The notes under the pieces: generated by a model
Told to the model about the DNA's origin: nothing
What the model saw: the letters and a program-made list of their open reading frames with translations, nothing else
Databases searched by the model: none
Program-made: the position numbers and the translations under genes
From: Comamonadaceae bacterium
GTDB lineage: Bacteria; Pseudomonadota; Gammaproteobacteria; Burkholderiales; Burkholderiaceae_C
NCBI GenBank assembly: GCA_947448735.1
Contig: CANFOS010000005.1
Location: forward strand, 62,001-126,000
Reading direction: 5' to 3'
Length of the DNA: 64,000 nucleotides
In this document: positions 46,166 to 56,487 of the stretch, piece after piece
Layout: the number at the start of each line of letters is the position of its first letter
Position numbering within the stretch: the stretch's first letter is position 1

Positions 46166-47475
46166 TTTGACGCGCTGCCGAGTGCAGGCTTTGCGCGCGC
46201 TGACCCGGCCACCATGTCGAACCTGAACAGGCGGCATTCGATGGGGCCGTTCCACATCGGCACGCGGCGTGATTCTTTCAGGCGCATTTTGTTGGGCAGC
46301 TTGAGGTCTGGCGTGAGCACATGGGCGGTCCAGCCGGCGTAGTTTTTCTTCCAGTGGGTGGCGAGCTTGGGAAAGAAGTCACTGGCTTCTTCGCCACCGC
46401 CAGTTTGCGCGAGTTCACGGCCTCGAAGTTGTTCGCTCGTCTGGCCAGACTGAACCGGCTGGCCAAACTCGTCGATCGCCTGGCCCTGAAACTGGGTGCG
46501 CTTTTGCGCCCCCGCAGCGCCGGCCACATCGATGCGCTCACCGTACGGCGGATTGACCAGCATCACGCCAGAGGCCACGGGCGGCATGCGCTCAAGCGCA
46601 TCGCCTCCCCTGAACTGCACCGCGCCTGCCACGCCTGCCCGCTCGGCATTGCGTTCGGCAAAGTCCACCATCCTGAAGGACACGTCGCTACCAAACACTT
46701 CGGCAGTTGGCTCGGTAATGAGCGCTTCGGCCTGGTCAAGCAGGCCGTCCCACACATGCGCCTGAAACGGCAAATACTTTTGAAATGCAAACTTGCGGTG
46801 GATGCCCGGCGCGATGTTGCAGGCGATTTGCGCCGCTTCGATCGCAATCGTGCCAGAACCACAGCACGGGTCATACAGCGCCACGCCCTGTTTGCATAGT
46901 TCATCCCAACCACTGGCTGCAATCATGGCGGCAGCCAGCGTTTCTTTCAGCGGCGCCTCGCCCACGTCTTCGCGCCAGCCGCGCTTGAAAAGCGGCTCCC
47001 CGGATGTGTCGATGTACACCGTCACCGTGTCTACCGTCAGGTGAACATACACCCGTACATCGGGCCAGCGGGTATCGACACTCGGGCGCACGTCATCGTA
47101 TTTGTGCCGAAAGCGATCGGCTATCGCGTCCTTGATTTTCAGCGCCGCAAAGTTCAGGCTGGTAAGCGGACTGTGCTGGGCGGTGATTTCGACCTTGAAG
47201 GTTTGCTTGGGCGTGAACCAGATCTCCCAGGCCACGTTAGCTGCCGCGTTGTACAGGTCTTGCTCCGTGCGGTACTGGTTGTGCGCCAGCTCAATCAGCA
47301 CACGCTGAGCCAGGCGACTGTGCAAATTAAGCTGCAAGGCATCGCGCCACGAACCCGCCAGCTGCACCCCCGCGCGCCAAGCCTTGGGGGGTGTGCCTGT
47401 GATGCGCAGGGTTTCAGCCGCCAGCAACGCCTCAACGCCCGCGGCGCAGGGTAAAAACAATTGCAGTTGATTCAT
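46162..47475 (-). CDS. THUMP-domain 23S rRNA guanine-N2 methyltransferase (RlmL-like)
   Basis: A 437-residue methyltransferase. THUMP RNA-binding domain in the first 160 residues, then the Rossmann domain with DPCCGSGTIAIEAAQIA (motif I, near residue 205), GSDVSFRMVDFAERNAERAG and NPPYGERI (motif IV). It corresponds to the N-terminal half of E. coli RlmL, which methylates G2445 of 23S rRNA. Some 35 low-similarity residues after NPPYGERI (AGAAGAQKRTQFQGQAIDEF) form an inserted loop. Its ATG overlaps the rpoN stop by four bases. Confidence 0.86.
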   Translation of the reverse strand: MNQLQLFLPCAAGVEALLAAETLRITGTPPKAWRAGVQLAGSWRDALQLNLHSRLAQRVLIELAHNQYRTEQDLYNAAANVAWEIWFTPKQTFKVEITAQHSPLTSLNFAALKIKDAIADRFRHKYDDVRPSVDTRWPDVRVYVHLTVDTVTVYIDTSGEPLFKRGWREDVGEAPLKETLAAAMIAASGWDELCKQGVALYDPCCGSGTIAIEAAQIACNIAPGIHRKFAFQKYLPFQAHVWDGLLDQAEALITEPTAEVFGSDVSFRMVDFAERNAERAGVAGAVQFRGGDALERMPPVASGVMLVNPPYGERIDVAGAAGAQKRTQFQGQAIDEFGQPVQSGQTSEQLRGRELAQTGGGEEASDFFPKLATHWKKNYAGWTAHVLTPDLKLPNKMRLKESRRVPMWNGPIECRLFRFDMVAGSARAKPALGSASN

Positions 47476-49031
47476 AAAGATTTGCGCAAATTAGCCGGTG
47501 CAATGCGCAGCGCCTCTCGGTATTTCGCCACGGTGCGGCGGGCGCATTCAATGCCTTGCTCTTTGAGCATTTCTGAAATCTGGTTGTCGCTGAGCGGCTT
47601 TTTCAGGTTCTCAACAGCGACCAATTGTTTGATCAGAGCACGCACGGCCGTGCTCGATGCGTTGCCGCCGGTTTCTGTCCCGAGTGCCGAGCCAAAAAAA
47701 TATTTCAGCTCAAACGTGCCGAAAGGCGTGTTCATGTACTTGGCGGTGGTCACGCGGGAAATGGTGGACTCGTGCAGGCCCAGCTCATCAGCAATCTCGC
47801 GCAACACCAGTGGCCGCATGGCGAGTTCGCCGTGGCTAAAAAAGTTTTTTTGCCGTTCAACAATGGCGGTGCTGACGCGCAGGATGGTGTCAAAACGCTG
47901 CTGGATATTTTTGATAAACCAGCGCGCCTCTTGCAGACGCTGCTGCATGGCCTGTGCGTTGTTGCCTTTGTGCTGCTTCATGGCGTTGGCGTAAATGTCA
48001 TGCACCTTCAAGCGCGGCATCACGTCGCTGTTCAGCGTCACCTTAAAGCCGCGACCCACCTTGACGACGATGACATCGGGCACGACCACGTTGCGCTCAA
48101 CATTCGCAAAACGCCGACCCGGTTTGGGGTCCAGTCGGCCAATCACACCAATAGCGCTTTTGATCACCGCATCCGGAAAACCGCATAGCTGGGACAGGCG
48201 CTTGACGTCACGTTTGGCCAGCAGCTCCATCGGCTGTTTGCAGATGGCGATGGCGGCGCGCGTGTCTTCGCCATCTTTGCAGTCCAGCAGTTGAAGGCTC
48301 AGGCATTCCGCCAGATTGCGGGCGCCCACGCCGGCTGGCTCCATGTGGTGCAGCAGGCTCAAAGCCATGGCGAAATGCTGCTCGAGCTCTTCGGTTTGCA
48401 GCAGGTCGCCTCCTGCTAGACCGCTGGCCAGTGATGTCAGACTGTCTTCGAGGTAACCGTCGTCGTTGAGCGATTCAATCAAAAAATGCAGCGCTGCACG
48501 GTCAATGTCCGACAGCCGCAAACTGAGCGACTGGCGATGCAGATGCGCCTGCAAGGTCTCGTGCTCACCGGTGAGGTCGGATGCATCAGCATCGCTGTCC
48601 TCCAGGTTGTTCTTGCGCGGAGCAGCATCGTTGCCCCACTCGCCGTCATCGGGCGCAGACTCGACGCTGCCGTCGCCTTCCCAGCTTTCTTCGAGCCTGG
48701 GCTCAGTGGACTCGTCGGAGGCTTTTTCAGGCGTACTTGGACTGTCATTTGATGCTGTAGCCGTTGTTTCACTTATGCCAGCAGCTATGAAATCAGGAGT
48801 AACTTCAAACTCCTGTACATCCTGACTGACGGGTTTGTCGGCTTGGTCCAAGCCAAATTCTTCGCGCGGCGCAGTGTCTTCGTTGATTTCCAGAAACGGG
48901 TTTTCGTCGAGCATCTGCTCGACTTCCTGGCTCAATTCCAGGGTGGAGAGTTGCAACAGGCGAATGGATTGCTGCAGCTGTGGCGTGAGCGCCAAGTGTT
49001 GCGAAACCCTGAGAGATAAGCCCTGCTTCAT
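47472..49031 (-). CDS. rpoN: RNA polymerase sigma-54 factor
   Basis: A 519-residue sigma-54. Region I is Gln/Leu-rich (MKQGLSLRVSQHLALTPQLQQSIRLLQLSTLELSQEVEQ), region II is acidic and long (residues about 50-170), and the C-terminal RpoN box ARRTVAKYREAL lies near the end. About residues 77-93 in region II (TPDFIAAGISETTATA) come from a family 1 repeat, which this variable linker can tolerate. It lies downstream of lptB, as is common, and overlaps the rlmL-like gene. Confidence 0.96.
   Translation of the reverse strand: MKQGLSLRVSQHLALTPQLQQSIRLLQLSTLELSQEVEQMLDENPFLEINEDTAPREEFGLDQADKPVSQDVQEFEVTPDFIAAGISETTATASNDSPSTPEKASDESTEPRLEESWEGDGSVESAPDDGEWGNDAAPRKNNLEDSDADASDLTGEHETLQAHLHRQSLSLRLSDIDRAALHFLIESLNDDGYLEDSLTSLASGLAGGDLLQTEELEQHFAMALSLLHHMEPAGVGARNLAECLSLQLLDCKDGEDTRAAIAICKQPMELLAKRDVKRLSQLCGFPDAVIKSAIGVIGRLDPKPGRRFANVERNVVVPDVIVVKVGRGFKVTLNSDVMPRLKVHDIYANAMKQHKGNNAQAMQQRLQEARWFIKNIQQRFDTILRVSTAIVERQKNFFSHGELAMRPLVLREIADELGLHESTISRVTTAKYMNTPFGTFELKYFFGSALGTETGGNASSTAVRALIKQLVAVENLKKPLSDNQISEMLKEQGIECARRTVAKYREALRIAPANLRKSL
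48754..48802 (-). repeat. Dispersed element (family 1, short form) inside rpoN
   Basis: Minus strand reads GTTACTCCTGATTTCATAGC, TGCTGGCATAAGTGAAACAA and CGGCTACAGC. Sense to rpoN, with ATA-GCT-GCT in frame as in dat. Confidence 0.65.
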
Positions 49032-49074
49032 GACAAGAGCACATCAGACGCAGGTGTGTTGACAAGCCAGTGCG

Positions 49075-49126
49075 GCGGATCTGGCTGTGCCAAGCCGCTG
49101 GCCCGGCCCCCGAAGGGGGTTGGCGC
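49075..49126 (+). repeat. Family 2-like repeat between lptB and rpoN
   Basis: GCGGATCTGGCTGTGCCAAG continues to GCCGC, then GGCCCCCGAAGGGGG. The first half matches the atpA-atpG element at 14395-14470. It can form one or two hairpins in the lptB - rpoN transcript. Confidence 0.6.
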
Positions 49127-49173
49127 GTCAATTGGGGTCAAGCACCCAAAAACTGGACGGCGAAGAGCTGCCA

Positions 49174-49995
49174 TTACATCCTGAAGTTTTCGCCGAGATA
49201 GACACGTCTGACGTCGGCGTTGTTGACAATATCGGACGGCGTGCCTTCAGCCAGCACCTGGCCGTCGCTGATGATGTATGCGTGGTCGCAAATACCCAGG
49301 GTTTCGCGAACGTTGTGGTCTGTGATGAGGATGCCGATGCCGCGCGATTTTAAAAATTCGATGATGCGCTGGATCTCAATCACGGCAATCGGATCGATGC
49401 CGGCAAACGGTTCGTCGAGCAAAATAAAACGCGGCTGGGTGGCCAGCGCGCGCGCAATCTCGACCCGGCGGCGCTCCCCACCGGACAAGGCCAATGCCGG
49501 CGAGTCGCGCAGATGGTCTACCCGCAGGTCCCGGAGCAGCGCATCCAGGCGCTCGTGGATGGTGCTTTTCGACAGCGGCTTGCCTGCATCGTCCAGCTGC
49601 AGCTCCAGCACGGCGCGGACATTTTCTTCCACATTAAGCTTGCGAAAAATCGACGCTTCTTGCGGAAGATAGCTCAGGCCCAGGCGCGCGCGGCGATGGA
49701 TCGGCATGTGCTCCACAGAATTGCCATCGATCGTGATCTCGCCCGCATCGGCCCGCACCAGCCCCACAATCATGTAAAACGAGGTGGTCTTGCCCGCCCC
49801 GTTAGGGCCCAGTAGGCCCACAATCTCGCCACTTTCGACGCTCAAAGACACGTCCCGCACGACCTTGCGACTGCCATAAGACTTTTGCAGGCCCGTCGCC
49901 ACCAGACGGCGGGCAGGCAACTCCTGTGTCGGCGCGTTTGCCTGAAGCGTGAACGGCTCAAGCGGTGTGTTTTTTTTCAAATCACCCACGTCCAT
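49174..49995 (-). CDS. lptB: LPS export ABC ATPase LptB
   Basis: The 273-residue ATPase that powers extraction of lipopolysaccharide from the inner membrane with Lpt[22 protein letters not shown] (Walker A, near residue 60), [15 protein letters not shown], signature [15 protein letters not shown], Walker [16 protein letters not shown], and H-loop ITDHNVRE are all present. It carries about 30 extra N-terminal residues. Follows lptA by six bases, and lies upstream of rpoN; lptC is not in the window. Confidence 0.95.
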   Translation of the reverse strand: MDVGDLKKNTPLEPFTLQANAPTQELPARRLVATGLQKSYGSRKVVRDVSLSVESGEIVGLLGPNGAGKTTSFYMIVGLVRADAGEITIDGNSVEHMPIHRRARLGLSYLPQEASIFRKLNVEENVRAVLELQLDDAGKPLSKSTIHERLDALLRDLRVDHLRDSPALALSGGERRRVEIARALATQPRFILLDEPFAGIDPIAVIEIQRIIEFLKSRGIGILITDHNVRETLGICDHAYIISDGQVLAEGTPSDIVNNADVRRVYLGENFRM

Positions 49996-50001
49996 GGCGG
50001 C

Positions 50002-50634
50002 TTACTTTTTGTCCGCGCCGATAGCGGGACTGGCGCGCAGCACAGCAGGCGGCGCGGGAGGAGCAGGCACAGGGCCGCCGGCGGCAGAGGCGGCAATACG
50101 CGGAGACAGCAAGGTGCGAACGCGTCCGCTTGGATTGCTGACCGAGCGGTTTTGCGGCCCGCCATCGACGGTAAACACATCGGTCTTGTTGTCATAGTTG
50201 ATTTGTGAGCCGGTGGATTCGTCGGCCAGCACGGCACCGTTGTAGCGGCGCATGACTGCGTTGCGGATGAACTTGACCAGATCCTGCTTGCTGTCGTATT
50301 CAATCCGCTCGCCCTCGCCCTCAATGAACTCGTCCAGCCCATCGCGCTTTTTGCGGTAATACGCCAGCTTGCCCGGCGCGGCAATCGACACCGCCTGCTG
50401 GTAGCCTTCCGGATCCTGCATCACGTCTACCCGCTCGCCGCGGATGATGATGCTGCCCTTGGTGATGACAACATTGCCGGTAAAAACGCTGGTTTGCTTC
50501 AGGTCGTCGTAGACCAAGGCATCTGACTCCGCGTTCATGGGCTTGTCCCGGTCAGCGTTTTCAGCATGGGCCGAGCCAGCGCCCAGACACGTGAGCGCCA
50601 TCAGGACAACGATGAGAGAAAAGAGGGGTTTCAT
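50002..50634 (-). CDS. lptA: LPS periplasmic bridge protein LptA
   Basis: A 210-residue periplasmic protein with a signal peptide (MKPLFSLIVVLMALTCLGAGSAHAEN, cleaved near residue 24) and the OstA-like beta-jellyroll: DALVYDDLKQTSVFTGNVVITKGSIIIRGERVDV, ... RIEYDSKQDLVKFIRNAVMRRYNGAVLADESTGSQINYDNKTDVFTVDG. The tail is proline/alanine-rich (GGPVPAPPAPPAVLRASPA). Monomers chain to carry LPS across the periplasm. ATG at 50634 is the one giving a signal peptide. Confidence 0.93.
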   Translation of the reverse strand: MKPLFSLIVVLMALTCLGAGSAHAENADRDKPMNAESDALVYDDLKQTSVFTGNVVITKGSIIIRGERVDVMQDPEGYQQAVSIAAPGKLAYYRKKRDGLDEFIEGEGERIEYDSKQDLVKFIRNAVMRRYNGAVLADESTGSQINYDNKTDVFTVDGGPQNRSVSNPSGRVRTLLSPRIAASAAGGPVPAPPAPPAVLRASPAIGADKK

Positions 50635-50752
50635 AAAGGCACGAATCTTGCTGCTATGTTTGGAAGCATTGTAGCCATGCAAGTCGAGCGTGACAGCTTG
50701 CCCCTCAACATTTGCGGGGGTTTGCAAATAAAACGCGGTTTATTTGTCCGGT

Positions 50753-51403
50753 TTATTTGCCTTTGCGCGTCAGGCCGATGAGATAGTCTGTCACCACCAG
50801 CGCGCGTTCCATGGTTTGTGCCAAAGTGCCGGACGTGTAGTACTTGCCTGCCACACCCAGCGCAGGCACGCCGTCGACTTTGTAAGCGTCCTGCAGCAAG
50901 GTCGCTTTGCGGGTTTTGGTGGCTACCGGGAAGGAGTTATAAGCCTCCGTGAATTTGGCCTTGTTGATGCCCTGCTTTTCGGCCCAGGCCGCCACGAGTT
51001 CGGCGGTGTTCAGGGGCAGGCGCTCAACGTGAATGGCATTGAACACCTTGCTGTGCAACTCTTCAACCTTGCCCATGGCCTCCAGCACAAAGTACAGCCG
51101 CTGCTGCGGCTCAAAATCAGGCCGGAAGGCCACCGGCGCCCGGCGCAACACCACGTCTTTTGGCATTTTTTTGACCCACTCCTGAAGCTGCGGCTCAAAC
51201 CGGTTGCAATGCGGGCAGCTGTACCAGAAGAACTCCACCACCTCAATCTTGCCGGCACCAGCCTCGGTGGGTGCGGACTTGTCCAGCAGCAGAAAGTCAG
51301 CGCCTTCTTGCGGTGGCTTGCCCTGAGCAAATGCGACTGGGGTCGCCAACGTGGCCGTGGTGGCCAAAGCGGCGGCAGTGATTGAAAATTCGCGTCGTAG
51401 CAT
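50753..51403 (-). CDS. dsbA: Thiol:disulfide interchange protein DsbA
   Basis: A 216-residue periplasmic oxidase. Tat-like/Sec signal about residues 1-26 (MLRREFSITAAALATTATLATPVAFAQ), then the active site FFWYSCPHCNRFEP and the cis-Pro loop VDGVPALGV. It introduces disulfides in exported proteins and is recycled by DsbB. It is downstream of argS and the SPOR gene, a common arrangement in this order. Confidence 0.95.
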   Translation of the reverse strand: MLRREFSITAAALATTATLATPVAFAQGKPPQEGADFLLLDKSAPTEAGAGKIEVVEFFWYSCPHCNRFEPQLQEWVKKMPKDVVLRRAPVAFRPDFEPQQRLYFVLEAMGKVEELHSKVFNAIHVERLPLNTAELVAAWAEKQGINKAKFTEAYNSFPVATKTRKATLLQDAYKVDGVPALGVAGKYYTSGTLAQTMERALVVTDYLIGLTRKGK

Positions 51404-51462
51404 TGGTTTGACTCCAGAAAATTGTTCGTCTGTTCTCTTAGGCGGGCTGTGCTGGGAAAAGT

Positions 51463-52119
51463 TCAGCGCTGCACCCGGACAAGGGCTGTTTCGACCGAAT
51501 TTCCGTCCAGCTTTTCCTTGGCTTTGTCGGCTTCGTCCTTTTTGTCGAAAGGCCCCAGTCGTACCCGATACACGGTACGCCCCGACTGCTCGCGCTCGGT
51601 GACTTTGGCTTGAAAGCCCATCAGCAACAGCTTGGCGCGCTGTTGCTCTGCATCTTCCGGCGTTCTGAAAGCACCCGCCTGAATGAAGTAACTGAACGGG
51701 TCAGCGCCAGGCGTGGGCGCCACGGGCTCCGGCTTAGCGTCTGACTTCATGTCACCCTTGGCTTGTATCTTGGCTTCGGATTTGGCTTTGGCCAGGTCCC
51801 CCAACGGGTCAGCGGACGTGTTGGGTTGGGCGGCCCCAGAGGCGGCGACCGCAGGCGCGCCGACCGCGTCAGACGCTGCCGGTGCAGGCTTGACCGGGTT
51901 TTTACCCGCCAGCGAAATGTTGGGGTCCCAGTCCTTGTTTTTTTTGGCTTCAGCGGCATCGGTTTCCGCGCTGCGAGGCTGGATTTTGTTTAAAAACGGC
52001 ACTGGCACCTTGGTCACGTACACCGCCACCGCCAGGGCGCCGCCCAGGCCAATCAGCGCGCCAATGATCAGGCCCAGCAAAGTGCCGCCGCGTTGTTGTT
52101 TGCCAAAAGGAGTTTTCAT
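51463..52119 (-). CDS. SPOR-domain membrane protein (FtsN/DedD-like)
   Basis: A 218-residue protein with one membrane helix (GTLLGLIIGALIGLGGALAVAVYVT, about residues 12-36), a periplasmic Ala/Pro/Lys-rich linker (about 40-140) and a C-terminal SPOR domain (FSYFIQAGAFRTPEDAEQQRAKLLLMGFQAKV..YRVRLGPF) that binds denuded glycan strands at the division site. Probably a divisome component. ATG at 52119 is 11 bases after the argS stop; the frame is open five codons further. Confidence 0.9.
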   Translation of the reverse strand: MKTPFGKQQRGGTLLGLIIGALIGLGGALAVAVYVTKVPVPFLNKIQPRSAETDAAEAKKNKDWDPNISLAGKNPVKPAPAASDAVGAPAVAASGAAQPNTSADPLGDLAKAKSEAKIQAKGDMKSDAKPEPVAPTPGADPFSYFIQAGAFRTPEDAEQQRAKLLLMGFQAKVTEREQSGRTVYRVRLGPFDKKDEADKAKEKLDGNSVETALVRVQR

Positions 52120-52130
52120 CGCTCGTCCGT

Positions 52131-53807
52131 TCACATCTTGCGCGGGGCACTGACGCCCAGCACAGCCAAACCATTGTGCAACACCTGCGCCGTTGCAGCC
52201 ACCAGACCCAAGCGCGCCCCTTTGACGGCGTCGTCATCGGTCAAAATCCGCTCGGCATCGTAATAGCTGTGGTAGCAGGCCGCCAGCTCGCGCAGGTAAA
52301 ACGCCACATCGTGCGGTGCAAAACCGCTGGCGGCGTTGGTGAGCATGGCCGGATATTTGGCGATCAGAAGCATCAGCGCCTGGGCCTGCGGGCTGGTCAA
52401 AGGCGACAGGTCAACGGTTTTAAGCATGGCTTCGTCGCCACCCCAGGCCGCAAGCACCGAGCAAATCCGCGCGTGCGCATACTGCACGTAGTAAACCGGA
52501 TTTTCGTTGTTCTTGGCCAGGGCCAGATCAATGTCAAAAATGTATTCGGTGTCGGGCTTGCGGCTGAGCAAAAAGAAACGGACGGCGTCGGCGCTGGTCC
52601 ATTCAATCAGGTCGCGCAGCGTCACATAGCTGCCCGCGCGCTTTGAAATTTTGACCTCTTCGCCATGGCGCATCACCCGCACCATGGTGTGGAGCACGTA
52701 ATCGGGGTAGCCTTGAGGCACGCCCATGTTGGCGGCTTGCAAGCCTGCGCGCACGCGGGCAATGGTGCCGTGGTGGTCCATGCCCTGAATGTTGATGGCA
52801 CGACCAAAGCCACGCTCCCACTTGGCCAGGTGGTAAGCCACGTCCGGCACAAAGTAGGTGTAGGTGCCGTCGCTTTTTTTCATCACGCGGTCTTTGTCGT
52901 CGCCGTAGTCGGTCGACTTGAGCCACAACGCGCCGTCGGCTTCAAAGGTTTTGCCCGCCTCTTTCAATTTCGCGACAGCGGCGTCAACCCGGCCCGAGCT
53001 GTACAAGCTGGACTCCAGGTAGTAATTGTCAAAACGCACCGAGAAGGCCTGCAAATCGAGGTCCTGCTCGCGGCGCAAATAGGCAACAGCGAATTGGCGA
53101 ATCGCGTCAAGATCGTCAATGTTGCCCGAGGCCGTGAACTCTCGGTCGTCAGACTTGACCGTTTTTTGGGCAAGGAAGTCTGCCGCAATGTCGGCAATGT
53201 AGTCGCCGTTGTAGGCCGGCTCGGGCCACGCCGCATCGCCGGGCTTGATGCCTTTGGCGCGCGCCTGCGTGCTGGTGGCCAGCGTATGGATTTGCACGCC
53301 AGCATCGTTGTAATAAAACTCACGGTACACCCGAACGCCCTGCGTCACCAGCAAATTGCAAATCGCGTCGCCCAATGCCGCCTGCCGGCCGTGGCCCACA
53401 TGCAGCGGCCCGGTCGGGTTGGCCGAGACAAACTCAACCACGGTGGCCTGACCCGCTATGTGTGACTGAACGCCGTATTGCGTGCCCGCCAGCAAGACTT
53501 CACGCACCGTCTCTTGCTTGGCCTCAGGTTTGAGGCGGATATTGATAAACCCCGGCCCCGCGATTTCAATGTCTTGCACCCAGCGCACAAAAGCGGGCTG
53601 GGTGAGCAAATTAACGCGCAGGGCCTCTGCCACCTGACGTGGGTTTTGTTTGAGGCCTTTGGCCAGCTGCATGGCCGCAGTGCAAGCAAAGTCGCCATGC
53701 GCCGCCATTTTGGGGGATTCAAATGCGGCTTTGTCACCGGCGCCGGGGGAAAGTTGTTCAAGCCCGGCATGGAGGTCGGTGAGCAAATTATTTTTTATCG
53801 AGAGCAT
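52131..53807 (-). CDS. argS: Arginyl-tRNA synthetase
   Basis: A 558-residue class I synthetase: N-terminal Add-1 domain, HIGH-type motif [13 protein letters not shown] near residue 127, the KMSKS-type loop [10 protein letters not shown] near residue 386, and a C-terminal DALR anticodon domain ([33 protein letters not shown]). Opens the operon argS - SPOR - dsbA. Confidence 0.97.
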   Translation of the reverse strand: MLSIKNNLLTDLHAGLEQLSPGAGDKAAFESPKMAAHGDFACTAAMQLAKGLKQNPRQVAEALRVNLLTQPAFVRWVQDIEIAGPGFINIRLKPEAKQETVREVLLAGTQYGVQSHIAGQATVVEFVSANPTGPLHVGHGRQAALGDAICNLLVTQGVRVYREFYYNDAGVQIHTLATSTQARAKGIKPGDAAWPEPAYNGDYIADIAADFLAQKTVKSDDREFTASGNIDDLDAIRQFAVAYLRREQDLDLQAFSVRFDNYYLESSLYSSGRVDAAVAKLKEAGKTFEADGALWLKSTDYGDDKDRVMKKSDGTYTYFVPDVAYHLAKWERGFGRAINIQGMDHHGTIARVRAGLQAANMGVPQGYPDYVLHTMVRVMRHGEEVKISKRAGSYVTLRDLIEWTSADAVRFFLLSRKPDTEYIFDIDLALAKNNENPVYYVQYAHARICSVLAAWGGDEAMLKTVDLSPLTSPQAQALMLLIAKYPAMLTNAASGFAPHDVAFYLRELAACYHSYYDAERILTDDDAVKGARLGLVAATAQVLHNGLAVLGVSAPRKM

Positions 53808-53937
53808 CGCCTGATTTTACGTTCACCCTGTTTTAGCGCTGGGTCATCGAATTCTGCGCGCTGAGCGTTATGTGAGGGAATCCAAAATGGTATTCAAACG
53901 GTGCCCTGCATTTCAAACAACCCCCCTTGGAGCCCCC

Positions 53938-54237
53938 ATGAAAAAACTGATCTCTTTGCTCGCCGTCGCGGCTGCTTTTTCGTTCGGTTTGGCTGCACAC
54001 GCCGCTGAGGATGATGCCAAAACTGCACAACAAAGCAAAATGAAAACCTGCAATGCGCAGGCCAAAGACAAAAAAGGTGATGAGCGCAAGGCCTTCATGA
54101 AGGAATGCCTGAGCGCCAAGGAGGAACCGGCCACCCAGCAAAGCAAAATGAAAACCTGCAACGTCGAGGCCAAAGACAAAAAGGGCGATGAACGCAAGGC
54201 CTTCATGAAAGAGTGCTTGAGCAAAAAACCGGCGTAG
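53938..54237 (+). CDS. psiF: PsiF-repeat exported protein
   Basis: A 99-residue protein with a signal peptide (MKKLISLLAVAAAFSFGLAAHA) and two PsiF repeats, each QSKMKTCNxxAKDKKGDERKAFMKECLS, nearly identical also in DNA (about 90%), implying recent internal duplication. PsiF-type proteins are induced by phosphate starvation and of unknown function. ATG at 53938 follows CTTGGAG. It is convergent with aroQ. No Pho box was recognised. Confidence 0.88.
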   Translation: MKKLISLLAVAAAFSFGLAAHAAEDDAKTAQQSKMKTCNAQAKDKKGDERKAFMKECLSAKEEPATQQSKMKTCNVEAKDKKGDERKAFMKECLSKKPA

Positions 54238-54373
54238 GCTGGGCTTGTGCAAGCGATGGGAATCACGACCGCATTGACCCCGGCTTTTTCAAGTCAGGGG
54301 CTGTAGATCATGGGCGACTTGAACGCGTGTGTGGGGTATCCGATGTGGGCAATGATTTGCGTGTTTCAATTGA

Positions 54374-54820
54374 TCATGGCTGGCTGGTCCGAATGGCCGA
54401 GACGGCGGCTCGCAAGCCCAGCAAATAACTGTCTGGGCCAAAGCCGCAGATCTGGCCCTTGACAATTTCAGCAAACACCGACGTGTGCCTGAAGGCTTCG
54501 CGCGCATGGATGTTGGACATGTGCACTTCAATGATCGGGCACTTCAAAATCGCCAGCGCATCACGAATGCCGTAGCTGTAATGTGTCCAGGCCCCAGCGT
54601 TGATGATGACGGCGTGGGTGCCGTCGGCGTGAGCTTGGTGAATGCGCTCGGCCATGGCGCCCTCAAAGTTGGTTTGAAACGCTTCGACTTGCGCACCGAG
54701 CTCTTTGCCCAGCGCCATCACGCTGGCGTTGATCTCAGCCAGGGTGGTGGTGCCGTACTGCGCCGGGTCCCGCTTGCCGAACATGTTGAGGTTGATGCCG
54801 TGGAGGACGAGAATGTTCAT
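54374..54820 (-). CDS. aroQ: 3-dehydroquinate dehydratase, type II
   Basis: The shikimate pathway enzyme converting 3-dehydroquinate to 3-dehydroshikimate. The 148-residue protein starts MNILVLHGINLNMFGKRDP (catalytic Tyr region with RDPAQYG), followed by QTNFEGAMAERIHQA, VIINAGAWTHYSYGIRDAL and EVHMSNIHAREAFRHTS. Standard dodecamer-forming size. ATG at 54820 fits. Confidence 0.95.
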   Translation of the reverse strand: MNILVLHGINLNMFGKRDPAQYGTTTLAEINASVMALGKELGAQVEAFQTNFEGAMAERIHQAHADGTHAVIINAGAWTHYSYGIRDALAILKCPIIEVHMSNIHAREAFRHTSVFAEIVKGQICGFGPDSYLLGLRAAVSAIRTSQP

Positions 54821-55047
54821 AAAAGTCACCGTTTGAAAAATGGGCCGAGAAGAGTTGCGCTTATTTAACCATTTCCGGCGGCGCTTGCTTGCGCGTCCTG
54901 CCCTGCTTAGACAAGACCTGGTTCACCGTTGCCTCAGCCAGATTGGCGGTGAACGGGCTAATAACGGGTGTCAAAGGGTTTGTTCATTTAAGCCGTTTGC
55001 GGTCAGCAGCGCGGCGTCAGACAGCTGCTCGTGCAACGCTGGGCGCG
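54821..55047. other. 227-base gap with a doubtful 37-codon frame
   Basis: A minus-strand frame at 54974-54861 from TTG reads LTPVISPFTANLAEATVNQV and ends APPEMVK-stop. It looks protein-like but has no ribosome binding site; it may be a gene remnant. Nothing else is recognised. Confidence 0.3.
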
Positions 55048-56415
55048 CTACTTCCCAATGCAAAACTTCGAGAAGATTTCCCCCAGCAAATCATCGGGGG
55101 TGAATTGCCCGGTGATGTCGCTCAAATGCAATTGGGCCTGGCGCAAATCTTCGGCCAGCAGGTCAAGCGCCGGGCTTGGCAATTGAAGCTGGCCGGATGC
55201 CCGGTCCAATTGTTCGTCCACCTTTGCCAGCGCATGCACATGCCGTTCCCGCGCCATGAATAAACCCTCGGGCGCAGATTGCCAGCCCACAGCTTGCAGC
55301 AGCTGCTCACGCAGGGCCTGCAAGCCATCGCCCGTCTTGGCCGAAATGACTACACCTTCGCTGCCGAGAGGGGGCGCGGCGTCAGATTTGTTCCAAACGT
55401 GGATGATCGGTGTTTTTGCGGGTAGTTTCAGGGCCAGGGCTGCCTGAATTCCTGCATCTGCAGCTATGTAATTTATAGCGCCCTGCTGCGTCAAGTCATG
55501 CAGGAAAAGCACCGCGTCTGCGCTTTGAATTTCAACCCATGCGCGCTCAATCCCTATTTTTTCAACCTCGTCCAGCGCCTCGCGCAAGCCTGCGGTATCA
55601 ACCACATGCAAGGGCACGCCGTCGATCTGGATCAATTGCGAGACCTTGTCCCGCGTGGTACCCGCCACCGGCGTGACGATGGCCAGCTCAGCCCCGGCCA
55701 GCGCGTTGAGCAGCGAGCTTTTGCCCGCGTTAGGTTGCCCGGCGATCACGACGGTGATGCCCTCGCGCAAAATGCTGCCCTGCTGGGCCTTGTGCATGAC
55801 GCTGGCCAGCGTGGCATGCAAGCGCTTCAGTTGGCCTTGAGCATCGGCTTTTTTCAGAAAGTCGATGTCTTCTTCCGGAAAATCAAGCGTTGCCTCGACC
55901 AGCATGCGCAAGTGGATCAGCTGCGCCAAAAGTGCGTTGACTGCCTTTGAAAACTCACCCGACATGGAGCGCGCCGCTGAGCGGGCCGCGGTTTCGGTGC
56001 TGGCATCGATCAAATCAGCAATCGCCTCGGCCTGGGTCAAGTCAATCTTGTCGTTCAGAAAAGCCCGCTCGGTGAATTCGCCCGGCTGCGCGACCCGCAA
56101 GGATGGCAACGCCTGCAGGCAGCGCGCCAGCAGCAATTGCAGCACCACGGGCCCACCGTGGGCTTGCAGTTCGAGAACGTCTTCGCCCGTGTACGAATGC
56201 GGCGCCGGGAAATAAATCGCCAGCCCTTTGTCGATGGGCTGGCCCGCCTCATCCAGAAACGACAAATAGGTCGCATGCCGGGCTTGCAAGGGCTTGTTGC
56301 AAACCGCCTGAATGATGGCGCCAAGGCCTTTGCCCGACACCCGAACAACGCCCACCGCGCCGCGACCTGGTGCGGTGGCAATGGCAACAATGGGGTCTTG
56401 GTGGCGCGCAAGCAT
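55048..56415 (-). CDS. mnmE: tRNA modification GTPase MnmE
   Basis: MnmE with MnmG adds the carboxymethylaminomethyl group at wobble U34. The 455-residue protein has the tetrahydrofolate-binding N-terminal domain ([22 protein letters not shown]), the GTPase domain [30 protein letters not shown] and SAKTGDG, and the C-terminal CIGK whose Cys acts in modification. About residues 313-324 between DLTQQ and [19 protein letters not shown] derive from a family 1 repeat ([11 protein letters not shown]). ATG at 56415 matches MLARHQDP; an ATG at 56427 is also possible. Confidence 0.95.
   Translation of the reverse strand: MLARHQDPIVAIATAPGRGAVGVVRVSGKGLGAIIQAVCNKPLQARHATYLSFLDEAGQPIDKGLAIYFPAPHSYTGEDVLELQAHGGPVVLQLLLARCLQALPSLRVAQPGEFTERAFLNDKIDLTQAEAIADLIDASTETAARSAARSMSGEFSKAVNALLAQLIHLRMLVEATLDFPEEDIDFLKKADAQGQLKRLHATLASVMHKAQQGSILREGITVVIAGQPNAGKSSLLNALAGAELAIVTPVAGTTRDKVSQLIQIDGVPLHVVDTAGLREALDEVEKIGIERAWVEIQSADAVLFLHDLTQQGAINYIAADAGIQAALALKLPAKTPIIHVWNKSDAAPPLGSEGVVISAKTGDGLQALREQLLQAVGWQSAPEGLFMARERHVHALAKVDEQLDRASGQLQLPSPALDLLAEDLRQAQLHLSDITGQFTPDDLLGEIFSKFCIGK
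55445..55479 (-). repeat. Dispersed element (family 1, short form) inside mnmE
   Basis: Minus strand reads GCTATAAATTACATAGCTGC followed by AGATGCAGG. Sense to mnmE and read GCT-ATA..ATA-GCT-GCA, the same frame as in dat and rpoN. Confidence 0.6.
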
Positions 56416-56487
56416 GACGTCTCTCATCTTACAAGTGGCCGCTTGGCGCTGGCTTTGCCCGGCCGCGGGTCTTGGCCACGTAGGGGG

